A stretch of DNA of 64,000 bases. It comes from Acidovorax sp. sic0104. GTDB lineage: Bacteria > Pseudomonadota > Gammaproteobacteria > Burkholderiales > Burkholderiaceae_C. Below the pieces are notes generated by a model. The model made no database searches, was not told the origin of the DNA, and saw nothing but the letters and a program-made list of their open reading frames with translations. This document shows, piece after piece, positions 17,312 through 26,808 of the stretch. The stretch covers positions 620,001 to 684,000 of the forward strand of contig NZ_JAHUWH010000001.1 of NCBI RefSeq assembly GCF_019219095.1. Direction: 5' to 3'. How positions within the stretch are numbered: position 1 is the stretch's first letter; each line of letters begins with the position of its first letter. The position numbers were made by a program, and so were the translations under genes.

Positions 17312-19819
17312 ATGAAGGACTCACTCGCCCAATACAAGAAGAAGCGCAACTTCACGCTGACGCCCGAACCGGCCGACGGCGGGATGCCTGGTGCGCAGGC
17401 GCTGCAGTACGTGATCCAGAAGCATTGGGCCAGCCGGCTGCACTACGACCTGCGTTTGGAGATCGACGGCACCATGAAGAGCTGGGCCGTGCCCAAGGGC
17501 CCCAGCTACGACCCTGCGGACAAGCGCATGGCGGTGCAGGTGGAAGACCACCCCATCTCCTACAACACTTTTGAAGGGCAGATTCCGCCCAGACAGTACG
17601 GCGCAGGCCGCGTGATCATCTGGGACCGCGGCTACTGGGTGCCGGTTGGCGATCCGGCCGATGGTTACCGCAAGGGCAAGCTCAAATTCTCCCTTCACGG
17701 TCACAAGCTGCAGGGCCACTGGACGTTGGTGCGCATGCATGGCCGCAGCGATGACAGGCAGCCGCCCTGGCTGCTAATCAAGGAGCGCGACGGGCTGGAG
17801 CGGCCAGCCAGCGAATTCAGCGTGGTGGACGAACTGCCCGACAGCGTGGCGGCGGCACCGCCAGTGGCGCCACCCAGCAAACCGGCGCCAGTGCGGGCAG
17901 GAGGGGGCCGCACCAAGACACCCACACCTCCGCCCACAAAGGCGCCGAGGGCACCGCTGCCCGCCCAGTTGTCGCCGCAGCTCGCCACGCTCGTGGACAG
18001 ACCTCCAGCAGACACCGAAGACTGGATCTGGGAGCTGAAATTCGACGGCTACCGTCTGCTGGCCCGCGTGGAACGCGGAAAGGCGCGGCTGTACACCCGC
18101 AATGGCCACGACTGGACCGACAGGATGCCGGTCCTGGCCTCGGCCATCGCCGGGCTGCCGATCAGATCCGGCTGGCTCGATGGCGAAGTGATGGTGCAGG
18201 ATGCGCATGGCATCCCGGACTTCCAGGCGCTGCAGAACGCCTTTGACGGCCAGTCCACCGAATCGCTGGTCTTCTATGTGTTCGATTTGCCGTTTGCCGA
18301 CGGCCACGACCTGCGCGGCCTGCCACTGCTGGAGCGCCGAGAGCGGCTGCGGCAGATCCTGCAGGGGGGCGGCGACACCTCTCGCGTGCGCTTCAGCGAA
18401 GCGTTCGAGGCGGCGCCGGGCGACCTCGTCTCGTCCGCCTGCAAACTCGGTTTCGAAGGCGTGATCGGCAAGCTCAAGCGCGGTACCTATTCCCCGAGAC
18501 GCAGCGCCGAGTGGATCAAGCTCAAGTGCTCGCACCGGCAGGAATTCGTGATCGGTGGGTACACCGACCCGCAGGGCTCTCGCACAGGCATCGGGTCGCT
18601 GCTGCTGGGCGTACACGATGATGCAGGTGCGCTGCGCTACGCGGGCAACGTGGGCACGGGTTTCAGCGAGCGGGTGCTGGGCGAGCTGCACGCCAAGCTC
18701 CGGGCGCTTGCCATCCACCAAAACCCTTTCGCCGATCCGCGAAGCCTGGGTAAAAATGTCCACTGGGTAGGGCCCATCCTGCTGGCCGAGGTGTCGTTTG
18801 CAGGATGGACGAAGGAAGGCAAGGTGCGCCATGCGGTGTTCCACGGTTTGCGCACCGACAAGCCGCCACAGGCCATCGTGCAGGAAAAGCCCGAATCGCT
18901 GGAGGCAACGCGCGCGGACAAGAAGAAGCGGACCGCCACCCCTGTAGCAGGCGCGCTGCGGGTGTCGCACCCGGACCGCGTCATCGACCCGTCCACGGGC
19001 CTCACCAAGATCGGGCTCATCCGCTACTACGCCACGGTGGCTCCCTTGCTGATGGAGCATTTGAAGGGGCGGCCCGTGTCCCTCGTGCGCGCGCCCGATG
19101 GCGTGGACGGCCCGCATTTCTTCCAGAAGCACCTCGACACGGGCACGATGCCCGGGGTGCGGGCGCTGCCCCAGGCGCTGGATCCAGGCCACCCGCCCTT
19201 GCTGGAAGTCGCGAGTGCCGATGGCCTGCTGTCAGCCGCGCAAATGAATGCCGTCGAGTTCCACACCTGGAATGCGCGCAAGGACATGATCGCCCGCCCC
19301 GACCGCATCACGTTCGACCTGGACCCGGGCGAGGGCGTGCCGTGGGAGCACATGCAGGAAGCCGCCACGCTGGTGCGGGCGATGCTGACCGAACTGGGGC
19401 TGCCCGCGTTTCTCAAGACCAGCGGCGGCAAGGGCCTGCACGTGGTGGTGCCCATCAAGCGCCTGCACGACTGGGGCACGGTGAAGGCTTTCAGCCAGGC
19501 GGTGGTGCAGCATCTGGCCGACACCATCGGGCAGCGGTTCGTGGCCAAGAGTGGCCCGAAGAACCGCGTGGGCAAAATCTTCGTGGACTATCTGCGCAAC
19601 GGCTTTGGCGCCACCACGGCGAGTGCCTGGACGGCGCGTGCCCGTTCGGGCATGGGCGTGTCGGTGCCCGTGGCATGGGACGAGCTGGATGAACTGGCCA
19701 GCGGTGCGCACTGGAGCGTGCAGAACATCGGACCACGCCTTCCCGTGGGCAATGGCCCGTGGCAGGGCTATGGCGGTGCTGCGGTGTCCATCTCGGCCGC
19801 GATGAAGACGCTGGACTGA
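17312..19819 (+). CDS. ligD: ATP-dependent DNA ligase D (phosphoesterase-ligase-polymerase)
   Basis: An 835-residue multidomain repair enzyme for non-homologous end joining. Domains in order are a 3'-phosphoesterase (about residues 1-180, with HWASRLHYDLRLEIDG), an ATP-dependent ligase (about 220-520, adenylated Lys243 in ELKFDGYRLL) and a primase-like polymerase (about 550-835, metal motif FDLDPGEGVPW). A low-complexity Pro/Ala linker (about 185-220) joins the first two. This order matches Pseudomonas-type LigD. The start at 17312 begins MKDSLAQYKKKRNF, the usual N-terminus; longer upstream frames cross the small-RNA terminator. No Ku gene, its normal partner, is in the window. Confidence 0.95.
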   Translation: MKDSLAQYKKKRNFTLTPEPADGGMPGAQALQYVIQKHWASRLHYDLRLEIDGTMKSWAVPKGPSYDPADKRMAVQVEDHPISYNTFEGQIPPRQYGAGRVIIWDRGYWVPVGDPADGYRKGKLKFSLHGHKLQGHWTLVRMHGRSDDRQPPWLLIKERDGLERPASEFSVVDELPDSVAAAPPVAPPSKPAPVRAGGGRTKTPTPPPTKAPRAPLPAQLSPQLATLVDRPPADTEDWIWELKFDGYRLLARVERGKARLYTRNGHDWTDRMPVLASAIAGLPIRSGWLDGEVMVQDAHGIPDFQALQNAFDGQSTESLVFYVFDLPFADGHDLRGLPLLERRERLRQILQGGGDTSRVRFSEAFEAAPGDLVSSACKLGFEGVIGKLKRGTYSPRRSAEWIKLKCSHRQEFVIGGYTDPQGSRTGIGSLLLGVHDDAGALRYAGNVGTGFSERVLGELHAKLRALAIHQNPFADPRSLGKNVHWVGPILLAEVSFAGWTKEGKVRHAVFHGLRTDKPPQAIVQEKPESLEATRADKKKRTATPVAGALRVSHPDRVIDPSTGLTKIGLIRYYATVAPLLMEHLKGRPVSLVRAPDGVDGPHFFQKHLDTGTMPGVRALPQALDPGHPPLLEVASADGLLSAAQMNAVEFHTWNARKDMIARPDRITFDLDPGEGVPWEHMQEAATLVRAMLTELGLPAFLKTSGGKGLHVVVPIKRLHDWGTVKAFSQAVVQHLADTIGQRFVAKSGPKNRVGKIFVDYLRNGFGATTASAWTARARSGMGVSVPVAWDELDELASGAHWSVQNIGPRLPVGNGPWQGYGGAAVSISAAMKTLD

Positions 19820-19843
19820 GTACCCGCTGGCGCCACCACCAAC

Positions 19844-19868
19844 AAAAAGGGCTCCCAGATGGGAGCCC
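19844..19868 (-). terminator. Terminator of DUF4148-type gene copy A
   Basis: GGGCTCCC-AGAT-GGGAGCCC (19849-19868) with AAAAA at 19844-19848, which is a T run when read on the minus strand. It also closes off ligD, which converges on it. Confidence 0.75.
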
Positions 19869-19974
19869 CGTTTGCTTCGGCGTGTGCGGTATTCAAAAAC
19901 ACTCCCCATGGCAGCAGCGCCCGCGAAAGACCCGCGAATCGCCACCACCATGGGAAGGCCCGCAACCGCGTCAA

Positions 19975-20268
19975 TTACATGGCGCTGATTTCGCCCGAAG
20001 GAATCTGGCCGGTGCGCACGGCTTCCGCAGCCTGGGCACGCACGGCAGCGCGGTCGGCGGTGGACTTGTAGGTCACGACGCGCGAACCTGCGGGCTCGAT
20101 GCTGCGGGTCTGGGCAACGCTCGATGCCTCGGCAGCCACTTCGGCGCGGGTGCGGTTGGTTTCGAACTTCGTGGCGAATTGCGAAGCGTCGGCTTCGTCG
20201 GCGTGGGCGCCAAAAGCTGCGAAAGCGGACACGGCGGCGATGGAGAGGAAGCGTGCGGTCTTGTTCAT
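19975..20268 (-). CDS. DUF4148-type small exported protein, copy A
   Basis: A 97-residue protein beginning MNKTARFLSIAAVSAFAAFG, a clear signal peptide with cleavage after GAHA. The mature part is short, charged and Ala-rich (RAEVAAEASSVAQTRSIEPA), as in DUF4148 proteins, which are common in Burkholderiales and have no known function. An AAAGGA site precedes the ATG at 20268. Two near-identical paralogues lie about 10 kb away at 29962-30255 and 30344-30631. The upstream 20269-20493 interval belongs mainly to the direct repeat and has no gene. Confidence 0.85.
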   Translation of the reverse strand: MNKTARFLSIAAVSAFAAFGAHADEADASQFATKFETNRTRAEVAAEASSVAQTRSIEPAGSRVVTYKSTADRAAVRAQAAEAVRTGQIPSGEISAM

Positions 20269-20493
20269 GATGATTTCCTTTGAAGTTAAAAAGCGTCTCA
20301 AAAAAGCCGGAGAGAAGACGAACAGGTGAAACCGCTTCTGACCGGGTTCGGTGAGTCGCCTTGCGGGTTCGGCTCATCGATGGGTTGAACTGTACGCCGC
20401 GGGTGTTCAAAGAAAAACCACTCAGTCGCGAACTGACTGTTCTGCAAATGGGAACAATGATCCACGCTTTGTGCCGTCCCCCAGTGCCTCAGC

Positions 20494-20838
20494 TCAGGCG
20501 GCGGTACCGTGGATGACCGAAAGCTGCAGGAAAACCTTGCCCTCCTCTATGCGCACGGGGTAGCTGCGCAACGCTTGCGTGAGCGGTGCGCACAGCGCAC
20601 TGCCATCACGCACATCGAAGCGTCCCTGGTGCAGCGGGCATTCGATCTCATGCCCTTCCAGGAATCCGTCGCACAGCCGCGCATTGCCGTGCGTACAGAG
20701 GTTGTCGGTGGCGAACACGTCGCCGCCCACCGTGTACAGCGCCACGTCGCGGCCTCCCACGGTCACGCCGATCACGTCGTCCTCGGGCAGGTCGTCCAGC
20801 GCGGCAGCTTCGGTCCAGGGGGAATCGATGGAGGTCAT
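20494..20838 (-). CDS. nagAb: Rieske ferredoxin of salicylate 5-hydroxylase (NagAb-like)
   Basis: A 114-residue soluble Rieske ferredoxin that carries electrons from the reductase to the oxygenase. Cluster ligands are Cys48 and His50 in [10 protein letters not shown] and Cys67 and His70 in [10 protein letters not shown]. The start at 20838 gives [16 protein letters not shown]. It is the fourth gene of a minus-strand operon whose order (reductase, large subunit, small subunit, ferredoxin) equals nagAaGHAb in Ralstonia sp. U2. That order and the downstream gentisate genes support the assignment; in other systems such a ferredoxin can be shared with a naphthalene dioxygenase. Confidence 0.85.
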   Translation of the reverse strand: MTSIDSPWTEAAALDDLPEDDVIGVTVGGRDVALYTVGGDVFATDNLCTHGNARLCDGFLEGHEIECPLHQGRFDVRDGSALCAPLTQALRSYPVRIEEGKVFLQLSVIHGTAA

Positions 20839-20849
20839 GGACTCTCTCC

Positions 20850-21341
20850 TCAGATGGGATAGATGATGGAGTTGGGGATCATTTCGCTGTCGTAGATGCA
20901 TTCCTTGCGGGCAAACCGCAGGCCCTCGGGCGTGCGCACCACCACGTCCAGGTAGCGGCCGACATTGAACACAGTGGACGGCTCCGACAGCTTGGTGCGC
21001 AACACCGCGTAGTTCGCCTCGCAGGTCCATCGCCCCTCGCCGTCCGCACGCACGATGGGCGTGCCGATCACATGGCGCTGGTAGTACGGGTCGTGGAACA
21101 GCGTCTCACGGATGCCGTAGACGCGATCCTTGAGCATGCCCTGGCTGTCGAACGACAGCGTGGCCAGCGGCAGGCCACGCTCGTGGTTCTCGCGCGGCTG
21201 CAGGCGGTAGACGCAGTCCTCGGTAAAGAAGCCCGGCCAGCGGTCCCACTGTGCGGCATCGAGCGCAGCGGCGTACTCGGCATACAGCTGCTGCAGCGCA
21301 AAGTAGTCGGTGAATGCGATGGGAGTGTCGTGGGTGTCCAT
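20850..21341 (-). CDS. nagH: Salicylate 5-hydroxylase small (beta) oxygenase subunit
   Basis: A 163-residue ring-hydroxylating oxygenase beta subunit of the NTF2-like fold. Visible are [20 protein letters not shown] near the N-terminus, [18 protein letters not shown], and [20 protein letters not shown] near the C-terminus. It lies 4 bp after the large subunit gene and 11 bp before the ferredoxin gene, so the three are certainly co-transcribed. It has a structural role in the oxygenase hexamer. Confidence 0.87.
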   Translation of the reverse strand: MDTHDTPIAFTDYFALQQLYAEYAAALDAAQWDRWPGFFTEDCVYRLQPRENHERGLPLATLSFDSQGMLKDRVYGIRETLFHDPYYQRHVIGTPIVRADGEGRWTCEANYAVLRTKLSEPSTVFNVGRYLDVVVRTPEGLRFARKECIYDSEMIPNSIIYPI

Positions 21342-21345
21342 GGCG

Positions 21346-22611
21346 TCAGTCCTCCTTCTCCATCACACCGCGCCAGTACTCATACATGCCACGGATCAGC
21401 GTCTCGGTGACCATGTGGTCGGTATCGCCCACGCCATGTCCCCCCAGCTCCACCAGCGCACGGTGGAAGGGCTTTTGCTCGAAGCCCTGCTGCGAGAACT
21501 CGATCACTTCCCCATCGTCGGCCGAGACGAAACCAGCCGGGCCGAACAGGTTGGCCTGGCGCAGTCGGCGCTCGGTCATCTCGGGGCTGTCGTCCTCGAA
21601 ACCGAAATGCGTCCACACGAAGTCGAAGGCGTCATGGCCCACGGGCTGGATGTGGCGCGTGGAGACGCTGTTGACCTGCTGCTGCAGGATCACGCTTGGG
21701 AACAGCGTGGTCATCACCGCCGTGGGGCCACCCCACCAGGGCTCGGGCACGATGTCGAGGAAGCGCGGGTCTTCGAGCTGCATGCCCGCCTTGAAACTGG
21801 ATACGTTGGACACGTCGGACTGCTTCTTGGCCTCGCCCCGCGTGGAGACCATGGCCGCGTGCCGGTGACGCGCATCCATCTTCAGCTGCGACTTATTGTC
21901 GGCCCGCCAGAGGCCGAAGGTCACGAACCAGGTGTGCAGCAGGCCCGGGTGGTAGGGGTCCTTGATGTTCTCCTGCATGAGCTTCCAGTTGCCCGGGATG
22001 CGCTGGCGGTTGTAGCCCAGGATCTTGAGCTGGCGGCCGTTGAACAGGCGGTCGAAGTAGCCCAGGATCTCCGGGCCCATGAAGTCTTCCAGCGACTCCA
22101 CGCCGTGGTCGAACGACGCGAACACGACGCCACCGCGCGCTGCCACCTTCAGGCGGGTCAGGCCGTGATCCTCAAGCTGGAAATCCGCCGGCATGCCGCC
22201 GTGAACCTTGCCGTCCTGCTTGACGCCGCGCCGAAAGGGCACGCCCTGCAGCGCGCCGTCCAGCCGGTAATTCCACTGGTGGTAGGGGCAGACGAACTCC
22301 TTGCGGTTGCCATGGCGCTCGCGGCAAAAACGCATGCCGCGGTGCGCGCACACGTTCTCCACCACATGCAGTTGCATGTCCTCGCCGCGCACCAGGATCA
22401 CCGAGCGCTCGCCGATCGCCGTGCGCTTGAAGTCGCCGGGATTCGGCACCTCGGCCTCCAGCCCCACGTAGCACCAGTGGTTGCGGTAGAAGAACCGCTC
22501 CAGCTCACGGCGGTACAGCTCTTCGTTGGTGTAGGCCGCGAAAGGCACACGGTGAGTGCCGGGGCTCTCCCAGACAGGGCGCAAGGGAAAGATGGGATGT
22601 TGCGTACTCAT
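21346..22611 (-). CDS. nagG: Salicylate 5-hydroxylase large (alpha) oxygenase subunit
   Basis: A 421-residue Rieske non-haem iron oxygenase alpha subunit. Rieske ligands are Cys88/His90 (VCAHRG) and Cys108/His111 (CPYHQW). Mononuclear iron ligands His221 and His226 lie in [14 protein letters not shown]. The start at 22611 ([14 protein letters not shown]) fits the family. Together with its partners it would convert salicylate to gentisate, matching the gentisate pathway encoded at 26.1-28.7 kb. Anthranilate- or other aminobenzoate-hydroxylating relatives exist; the operon order makes the salicylate assignment the most likely, but the substrate is inferred. Confidence 0.87.
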   Translation of the reverse strand: MSTQHPIFPLRPVWESPGTHRVPFAAYTNEELYRRELERFFYRNHWCYVGLEAEVPNPGDFKRTAIGERSVILVRGEDMQLHVVENVCAHRGMRFCRERHGNRKEFVCPYHQWNYRLDGALQGVPFRRGVKQDGKVHGGMPADFQLEDHGLTRLKVAARGGVVFASFDHGVESLEDFMGPEILGYFDRLFNGRQLKILGYNRQRIPGNWKLMQENIKDPYHPGLLHTWFVTFGLWRADNKSQLKMDARHRHAAMVSTRGEAKKQSDVSNVSSFKAGMQLEDPRFLDIVPEPWWGGPTAVMTTLFPSVILQQQVNSVSTRHIQPVGHDAFDFVWTHFGFEDDSPEMTERRLRQANLFGPAGFVSADDGEVIEFSQQGFEQKPFHRALVELGGHGVGDTDHMVTETLIRGMYEYWRGVMEKED

Positions 22612-22681
22612 GGGGTCGTCTCCTTGTGATGGTTGTTCCGTGCGTGGGCGTGGCTCTGCAGCAGGCAGCGGGCGCAGTCGC

Positions 22682-23668
22682 TCAGGGGGTGCTTGCATAG
22701 AACGCGTCCGCGTACAGGTGCTCCGGCGCGATGCCGCGCTGGCGTGCCAGCAGCGAGGCCGCTTCCACCATGGGCGGCGATCCGCACAGATAGGCGCGCC
22801 AGCCGTCAAGACGCGGCCAGTCGTGGGCGATGGCATCGGTGACCAGGCCCGTGCGCTGGCCGGGTGCCGCATCGGCAGCAGCCACCACGGCATGCACCTG
22901 CATCTGGGGATGCCGCTGCTGCAACTGTGCCAGCCACTGCAGGCCGTACACGTCACGCACGGAGCGCGCGCCGGCATAGACGTGGATGGGGTTGGCCATG
23001 CCCGACTCCAGCGCGCCGCGCACGATGGAAAGGATGGGTGCCAGCCCTGTGCCGCCCGCCACGCAAAGCATGGGCCCCTCGTACTTGCGGCGCAGGTACG
23101 CCGAGCCCAGCGGGCCGCTCACGCGCACGGTGTCGCCCACGGCCAGCACATGGGCCACATGGCCGGAGACCTGCCCACCCTCGACCACGCGCACATGGAA
23201 TTCCAGATCGTCGTCATGTGGCAAGCCAGCCATCGAATAGGGTCGCGCAAGGCCCGGGCCGAACTGCAGTTGTGCGTACTGCCCGGGTGAAAAGTCCAGC
23301 GCCTTGGCGGGCCGCAGGCACACGCGGCGGATATCGTGCGTGAGTGCTTCGACCGCCGTGACCGTGGCCTTCACGGTGCGCGCGGTGTGCACCACCACCT
23401 CGTCGGGCTCGGGGATCTCGATGGTGCAGGACTCGCTCAGCACTGTCTGGCAGGCCATCACGTAGGGCTCCTCACCGCCCGTGGGCCTGCGCAGAGCGGG
23501 CCCGGAATCCAGGACATCGCCCGACAGCAGCTTGCAGCGGCAAGTGCCGCAGCGCCCGGCCATGCAGCTGTAGGACACGGGAATCTGGTGCGCGCGCAGC
23601 ACTTCCAGCAGGTTGGCTCCCGGCGCCACCGGCAGCACGCGGCCCAGCGGCTCGATACGCAGTTCCAT
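22682..23668 (-). CDS. nagAa: Oxygenase ferredoxin reductase (NagAa-like)
   Basis: A 328-residue NADH-dependent reductase. An N-terminal plant-type 2Fe-2S domain has Cys35, Cys40, Cys43 (CMAGRCGTC) and Cys73 (VMACQ). An FAD domain (RPYSMAGLP) and an NAD domain (CVAGGTGLAPILSIVRG) follow. This ferredoxin-first order is that of naphthalene dioxygenase reductases. It is the first gene of the four-gene oxygenase operon and diverges from a NahR-like LysR gene. A 70-bp spacer separates it from nagG. Confidence 0.88.
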   Translation of the reverse strand: MELRIEPLGRVLPVAPGANLLEVLRAHQIPVSYSCMAGRCGTCRCKLLSGDVLDSGPALRRPTGGEEPYVMACQTVLSESCTIEIPEPDEVVVHTARTVKATVTAVEALTHDIRRVCLRPAKALDFSPGQYAQLQFGPGLARPYSMAGLPHDDDLEFHVRVVEGGQVSGHVAHVLAVGDTVRVSGPLGSAYLRRKYEGPMLCVAGGTGLAPILSIVRGALESGMANPIHVYAGARSVRDVYGLQWLAQLQQRHPQMQVHAVVAAADAAPGQRTGLVTDAIAHDWPRLDGWRAYLCGSPPMVEAASLLARQRGIAPEHLYADAFYASTP

Positions 23669-23781
23669 CAGGGTTGTCTCGCTCTTGTCGTTGTGATGGC
23701 AGCGATCATTCCCGCGATTGCAAAATCAGCCAATAGAATGGCGTGAATACAGTCCATCACCCAGATCAATAAAGGTATTGC
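23669..23781. promoter_or_regulatory. Divergent promoter of oxygenase operon and NahR-like regulator
   Basis: The 113-bp interval contains ATTCACGC on the minus strand (23741-23748), the left part of the published NahR/NagR site (ATTCACGCT-N2-TGAT). The right part is not well conserved here. Binding by the divergent LysR protein is likely from position; the exact site is tentative. Confidence 0.45.
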
Positions 23782-24690
23782 GTGGAACTCGAGGACATCG
23801 ACCTCAACCTTCTGGTGGTGTTCCAGCAGCTGCTGGTCACGCGCAAGGTGTCGCAGGCCGCGGAGAACCTGGGCCTCACGCAGCCGGCGGTGAGCAACGC
23901 CCTGGCACGTCTGCGGCGCCTGCTGGGCGACGAGCTCTTCTTGCGCACCGCCCAGGGCATGCAGCCCACGCCCTATGCCGACCAGCTTGCGGAGTCGGTG
24001 TCGTACGCGCTGGCCATGATCCATGGCGCGCTCAACCACAAGCTGGGGTTCGACCCCGGCACCAGCCGGCGCGTGTTCAAGGTGGCGATGACGGACATCG
24101 GCGAGATCTACTTCCTGCCGCGCCTGCTGGAGCGGCTGGCGCAGGTGGCGCCGGGCGTGCGCCTGACCACGGTGCGCAATACCTCCACCGACCTGAAGGA
24201 CGCCATGGAAGCCGGCAAGGTGGACCTCGCCGTGGGCCTGCTGCCGCAGCTCAAGGCGGGCTTCTTTCAGCGCAGGTTGTTCCGCCAGCCCTATGTGTGC
24301 CTGTTCCGGCAGGGACACCCGCTGCACAAGCGCCGCATCAGCCTGGCCGAATTCTCACGCGCAGAGCACGTGGTGGTGGTCTCGGAAGGCACGGGCCACG
24401 GGAAGGTGGATGAGCTGCTGGAGCGCATGGGCGTGGCCCGCGATGTGCGGCTGACGGTGCCGCATTTCGTGGCCATCGGTCACATCCTGCAGGCCACGCA
24501 GATGGTGGCCACAGTGCCCGAGAAGATGGCACAGAGCATGTCCGAGCCCTTCGGGCTGGCCTCGGTGCCCCACCCGGCGAAGTTGCCGCAGGTGGCGATC
24601 AACCTGTTCTGGCACACGAAGTACCACCGCGACCCGGGCAACCAGTGGCTGCGCGGCCTGCTGGTGGAGATGTTTGCGGAAAGCGATTGA
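23782..24690 (+). CDS. LysR-family regulator, NahR/NagR-like
   Basis: A 302-residue LysR regulator starting at GTG (MELEDIDLNLLVVFQQLLVT). This N-terminus, with GLTQPAVSNALARLRRLLGD and QGMQPTPYA after it, closely resembles NahR/NagR, which activate aromatic-catabolic operons in response to salicylate. The effector domain starts near residue 90 (RRVFKVAMTDIGEIYFLPRL). Divergent placement beside the salicylate 5-hydroxylase operon fits that role. Salicylate as inducer is inferred from the family. Confidence 0.87.
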   Translation: MELEDIDLNLLVVFQQLLVTRKVSQAAENLGLTQPAVSNALARLRRLLGDELFLRTAQGMQPTPYADQLAESVSYALAMIHGALNHKLGFDPGTSRRVFKVAMTDIGEIYFLPRLLERLAQVAPGVRLTTVRNTSTDLKDAMEAGKVDLAVGLLPQLKAGFFQRRLFRQPYVCLFRQGHPLHKRRISLAEFSRAEHVVVVSEGTGHGKVDELLERMGVARDVRLTVPHFVAIGHILQATQMVATVPEKMAQSMSEPFGLASVPHPAKLPQVAINLFWHTKYHRDPGNQWLRGLLVEMFAESD

Positions 24691-24772
24691 CGCGGGGCGG
24701 TCAAGAAGAAGACGGTGAACCGGGCCGCCCTCCCCTGCGGCCAGCCGTTGCACCGGCTCGACCCGTTGCGTT

Positions 24773-26098
24773 TCAGGCGCTGCGGCGCACGCGGCCGAGC
24801 AGCACCACGGCCACGGCCGCCAGCACCGCCGGCACGGCAGCGATGAGAATGATGGACGAGGGCGTCCACGCAGCGGCCAGGAGCGCACCGCCCGCGAGCG
24901 GGCCGACGATGGCGCCGATGCGACCAACGCCCAGCGCCCAGCCCACGCCCGTGGCGCGGATGTGCGTGGGGTAGATGGAGGCGGCCAGCGCATTGCACCC
25001 GATCTGCGCACCCACCACGCCGAAGCCCGCCAGCGCCGCGCCCGCCAGCAGCCCCGTGAGGTTCTGCCCGCTGAAGGCGATGAGACCGATGAACCCGGCC
25101 GAGGCGGCATAGGCGGCGCCCAGCACGGCGTAGGCGCTGAACCGGTCGATGAGCCGGCCGAGCGCGAGTGCGCCCACCACGCCGCCCAGGTTGAGCACGG
25201 CGGTGGAAAGAATGGCCTTCTCCAGCGGCAGCCCCGCGCTCTTGAGCAGCGTGGGCAGCCAGTTGACGAGGAAGTACATCACCAGCAGGTTCATGAAGAA
25301 CGCCAGCCACAGCAGCAGCGTGGTGGGCAGGCGGCCGTGCCGGAACAGCTCGAACACCGAGAAGCCGGCCTGTACGCCCGCAGCCTCGCCGCGCAGCCCG
25401 GCCATGACCGTGGCGGGGTCTTCGCCCGGGTAGGCACTCTTCACGATGGGCTCGTAGCGCGCGGGCGCTGCGCCGCTGGCGGCGAGGTAGCGCAGCGATT
25501 CGGGCAGCAGGGCCGCGAGCACCGGCAGCAGCAAGAGCGGCAGCACGCCGCCGAGCACGAACACCGAATGCCAGTCGAAGTGCGCGATGAGCCAGCTGGA
25601 GATCAGCCCGCCCAGCGTGGAGCCCAGCGGAAAGCCGCAGAACATCACCGTGACCAGCGTGGCGCGCAGGCGCTGCGGAGCGTATTCACTGGTCAACGCA
25701 ATGATGTTGGGCATGGCCGCGCCCAGCCCCACGCCGGTGATGAAGCGATAGGCCAGCAGCTCGTTCATGTTGGTGGCCCAGGCGGTGAGCAGAGCGAACA
25801 GGCCGAAGATGAAGGTGGACAGCAGGATGACCTTCTTGCGCCCCCAGCGGTCGGCGGCCGGGCTCAGCAGGAAGGCTCCGGCCATGAGGCCGAACAGGCC
25901 CGCCGCGAAGATGGGCCCGAACTCCGAGGCCTTGAGCCCCCAGTCCTCCGCGATGCGGGGCGCCACGTAGGCGATGGACTGGGTGTCGAAGCCGTCGAGC
26001 ATGGCAACGATGGCGCACAGCAGCGTCACGCGCAGTTGCAGTGGTCCGAAGGCCGCACGTTCTGCCGCCGGGATGCCGGCGGCCAGGGATGGATTCAT
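24773..26098 (-). CDS. MFS transporter of the aromatic acid:H+ symporter family
   Basis: A 441-residue inner-membrane protein with about twelve transmembrane segments. The family signature is DGFDTQSIAYVAPRIAEDWG in helix 1 and RWGRKKVILLSTFIFG after helix 2. A central hydrophilic loop runs through residues about 200-245. AAHS members (PcaK, BenK, GenK, MhbT) import aromatic acids by proton symport. It is followed by the isomerase, hydrolase and dioxygenase genes read on the same strand, so salicylate or gentisate uptake is likely. The start at 26098 was chosen because MNPSLAAGIPAAER leads directly into helix 1. Confidence 0.87.
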   Translation of the reverse strand: MNPSLAAGIPAAERAAFGPLQLRVTLLCAIVAMLDGFDTQSIAYVAPRIAEDWGLKASEFGPIFAAGLFGLMAGAFLLSPAADRWGRKKVILLSTFIFGLFALLTAWATNMNELLAYRFITGVGLGAAMPNIIALTSEYAPQRLRATLVTVMFCGFPLGSTLGGLISSWLIAHFDWHSVFVLGGVLPLLLLPVLAALLPESLRYLAASGAAPARYEPIVKSAYPGEDPATVMAGLRGEAAGVQAGFSVFELFRHGRLPTTLLLWLAFFMNLLVMYFLVNWLPTLLKSAGLPLEKAILSTAVLNLGGVVGALALGRLIDRFSAYAVLGAAYAASAGFIGLIAFSGQNLTGLLAGAALAGFGVVGAQIGCNALAASIYPTHIRATGVGWALGVGRIGAIVGPLAGGALLAAAWTPSSIILIAAVPAVLAAVAVVLLGRVRRSA

Positions 26099-26141
26099 GT
26101 TGTCTCTCTCCGTTGTTGTGGTGAATGGATGGGGGGCAGGC

Positions 26142-26792
26142 TCAGGGCTGGTAGTCGGGCTGAACCTCCGGGCGTGCTGCGATGAAGGCCGGGTGCTGCT
26201 GGGCATGCGCATACACGGCCCTGGTGCGCACATAGGGCGCCAGGTCGCAGCCCGCGCGCTGCGCGTTGCCCACCTGGGGCACGAGGCACACGTCGGCCAG
26301 TGTGGGCTGGTCGCCAAAGCACCATGGGCCGCTGCCGGCTTCGCCGCCACGGCCCGCGAGCAGGCGCTCCACGGCGTCGAAGCCCTCGGCAGCCCAGTGC
26401 GCGTACCACGCGTCCTTCTGCTCTGCGCTCAAGGCCAGCGGACCTTGCAGGTACTTGAGGATGCGCAGGTTGTTCACCGGGTGCATGTCGCAGGCGATGC
26501 CGTGGGCCAGCTCCAGCACGCGCGCTCGCAGGCGCGGCTCCAGCGGTACGAGCCGCGGCTCGGGGTGGCGCTGATCCAGGTAGTCGATGATGGCGAGCGA
26601 CTGGCTGAGGGTGAAGTCGCCGTCCACCAGCGTGGGCACGGCGCGCGCGGGGTTGAGCTGCGCGTAAGCCGGCGCGCGGTGCTCGCCCACGCGGATGTTC
26701 ACGCCGTGGTAGTCCACCGGCAGGCCCTTCAGGGCCAGGGCGATGCGCACCCGGTAGGAGGTGGAGCTATTGAAGAAGCTGTAGAGCTGCAT
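26142..26792 (-). CDS. Maleylpyruvate isomerase, zeta-class GST family
   Basis: A 216-residue zeta-type glutathione transferase fold. It begins MQLYSFFNSSTSYRVRIALA, where SSTSYRVRIAL stands for the SSCSxRVRIAL active-site motif of maleylacetoacetate isomerases; a threonine replaces the cysteine. NPARAVPTLVDGDFTLSQS is the glutathione-binding segment. It should convert maleylpyruvate from gentisate cleavage to fumarylpyruvate (NagL-like role). The start at 26792 removes a 14-residue upstream extension that overlaps the hydrolase gene. Maleylacetoacetate isomerase activity is the alternative, but the neighbours are gentisate genes. Confidence 0.82.
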   Translation of the reverse strand: MQLYSFFNSSTSYRVRIALALKGLPVDYHGVNIRVGEHRAPAYAQLNPARAVPTLVDGDFTLSQSLAIIDYLDQRHPEPRLVPLEPRLRARVLELAHGIACDMHPVNNLRILKYLQGPLALSAEQKDAWYAHWAAEGFDAVERLLAGRGGEAGSGPWCFGDQPTLADVCLVPQVGNAQRAGCDLAPYVRTRAVYAHAQQHPAFIAARPEVQPDYQP

Positions 26793-26808
26793 GCGGGACT
26801 CCGCGGGG

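Larger units (their letters stand above)
19842..20442. repeat. Direct repeat copy A flanking the salicylate/gentisate module
   Basis: About 601 bp, containing a terminator, a DUF4148-type gene and its upstream region. The left part recurs nearly exactly at 29830-30255 and the right part at about 30344-30806, in the same orientation. Differences seen are few, for example one A missing in the ATTCAAAAACACT tract. Similarity stops at 20442, just after GAACTGACTGTTC. Confidence 0.9.
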
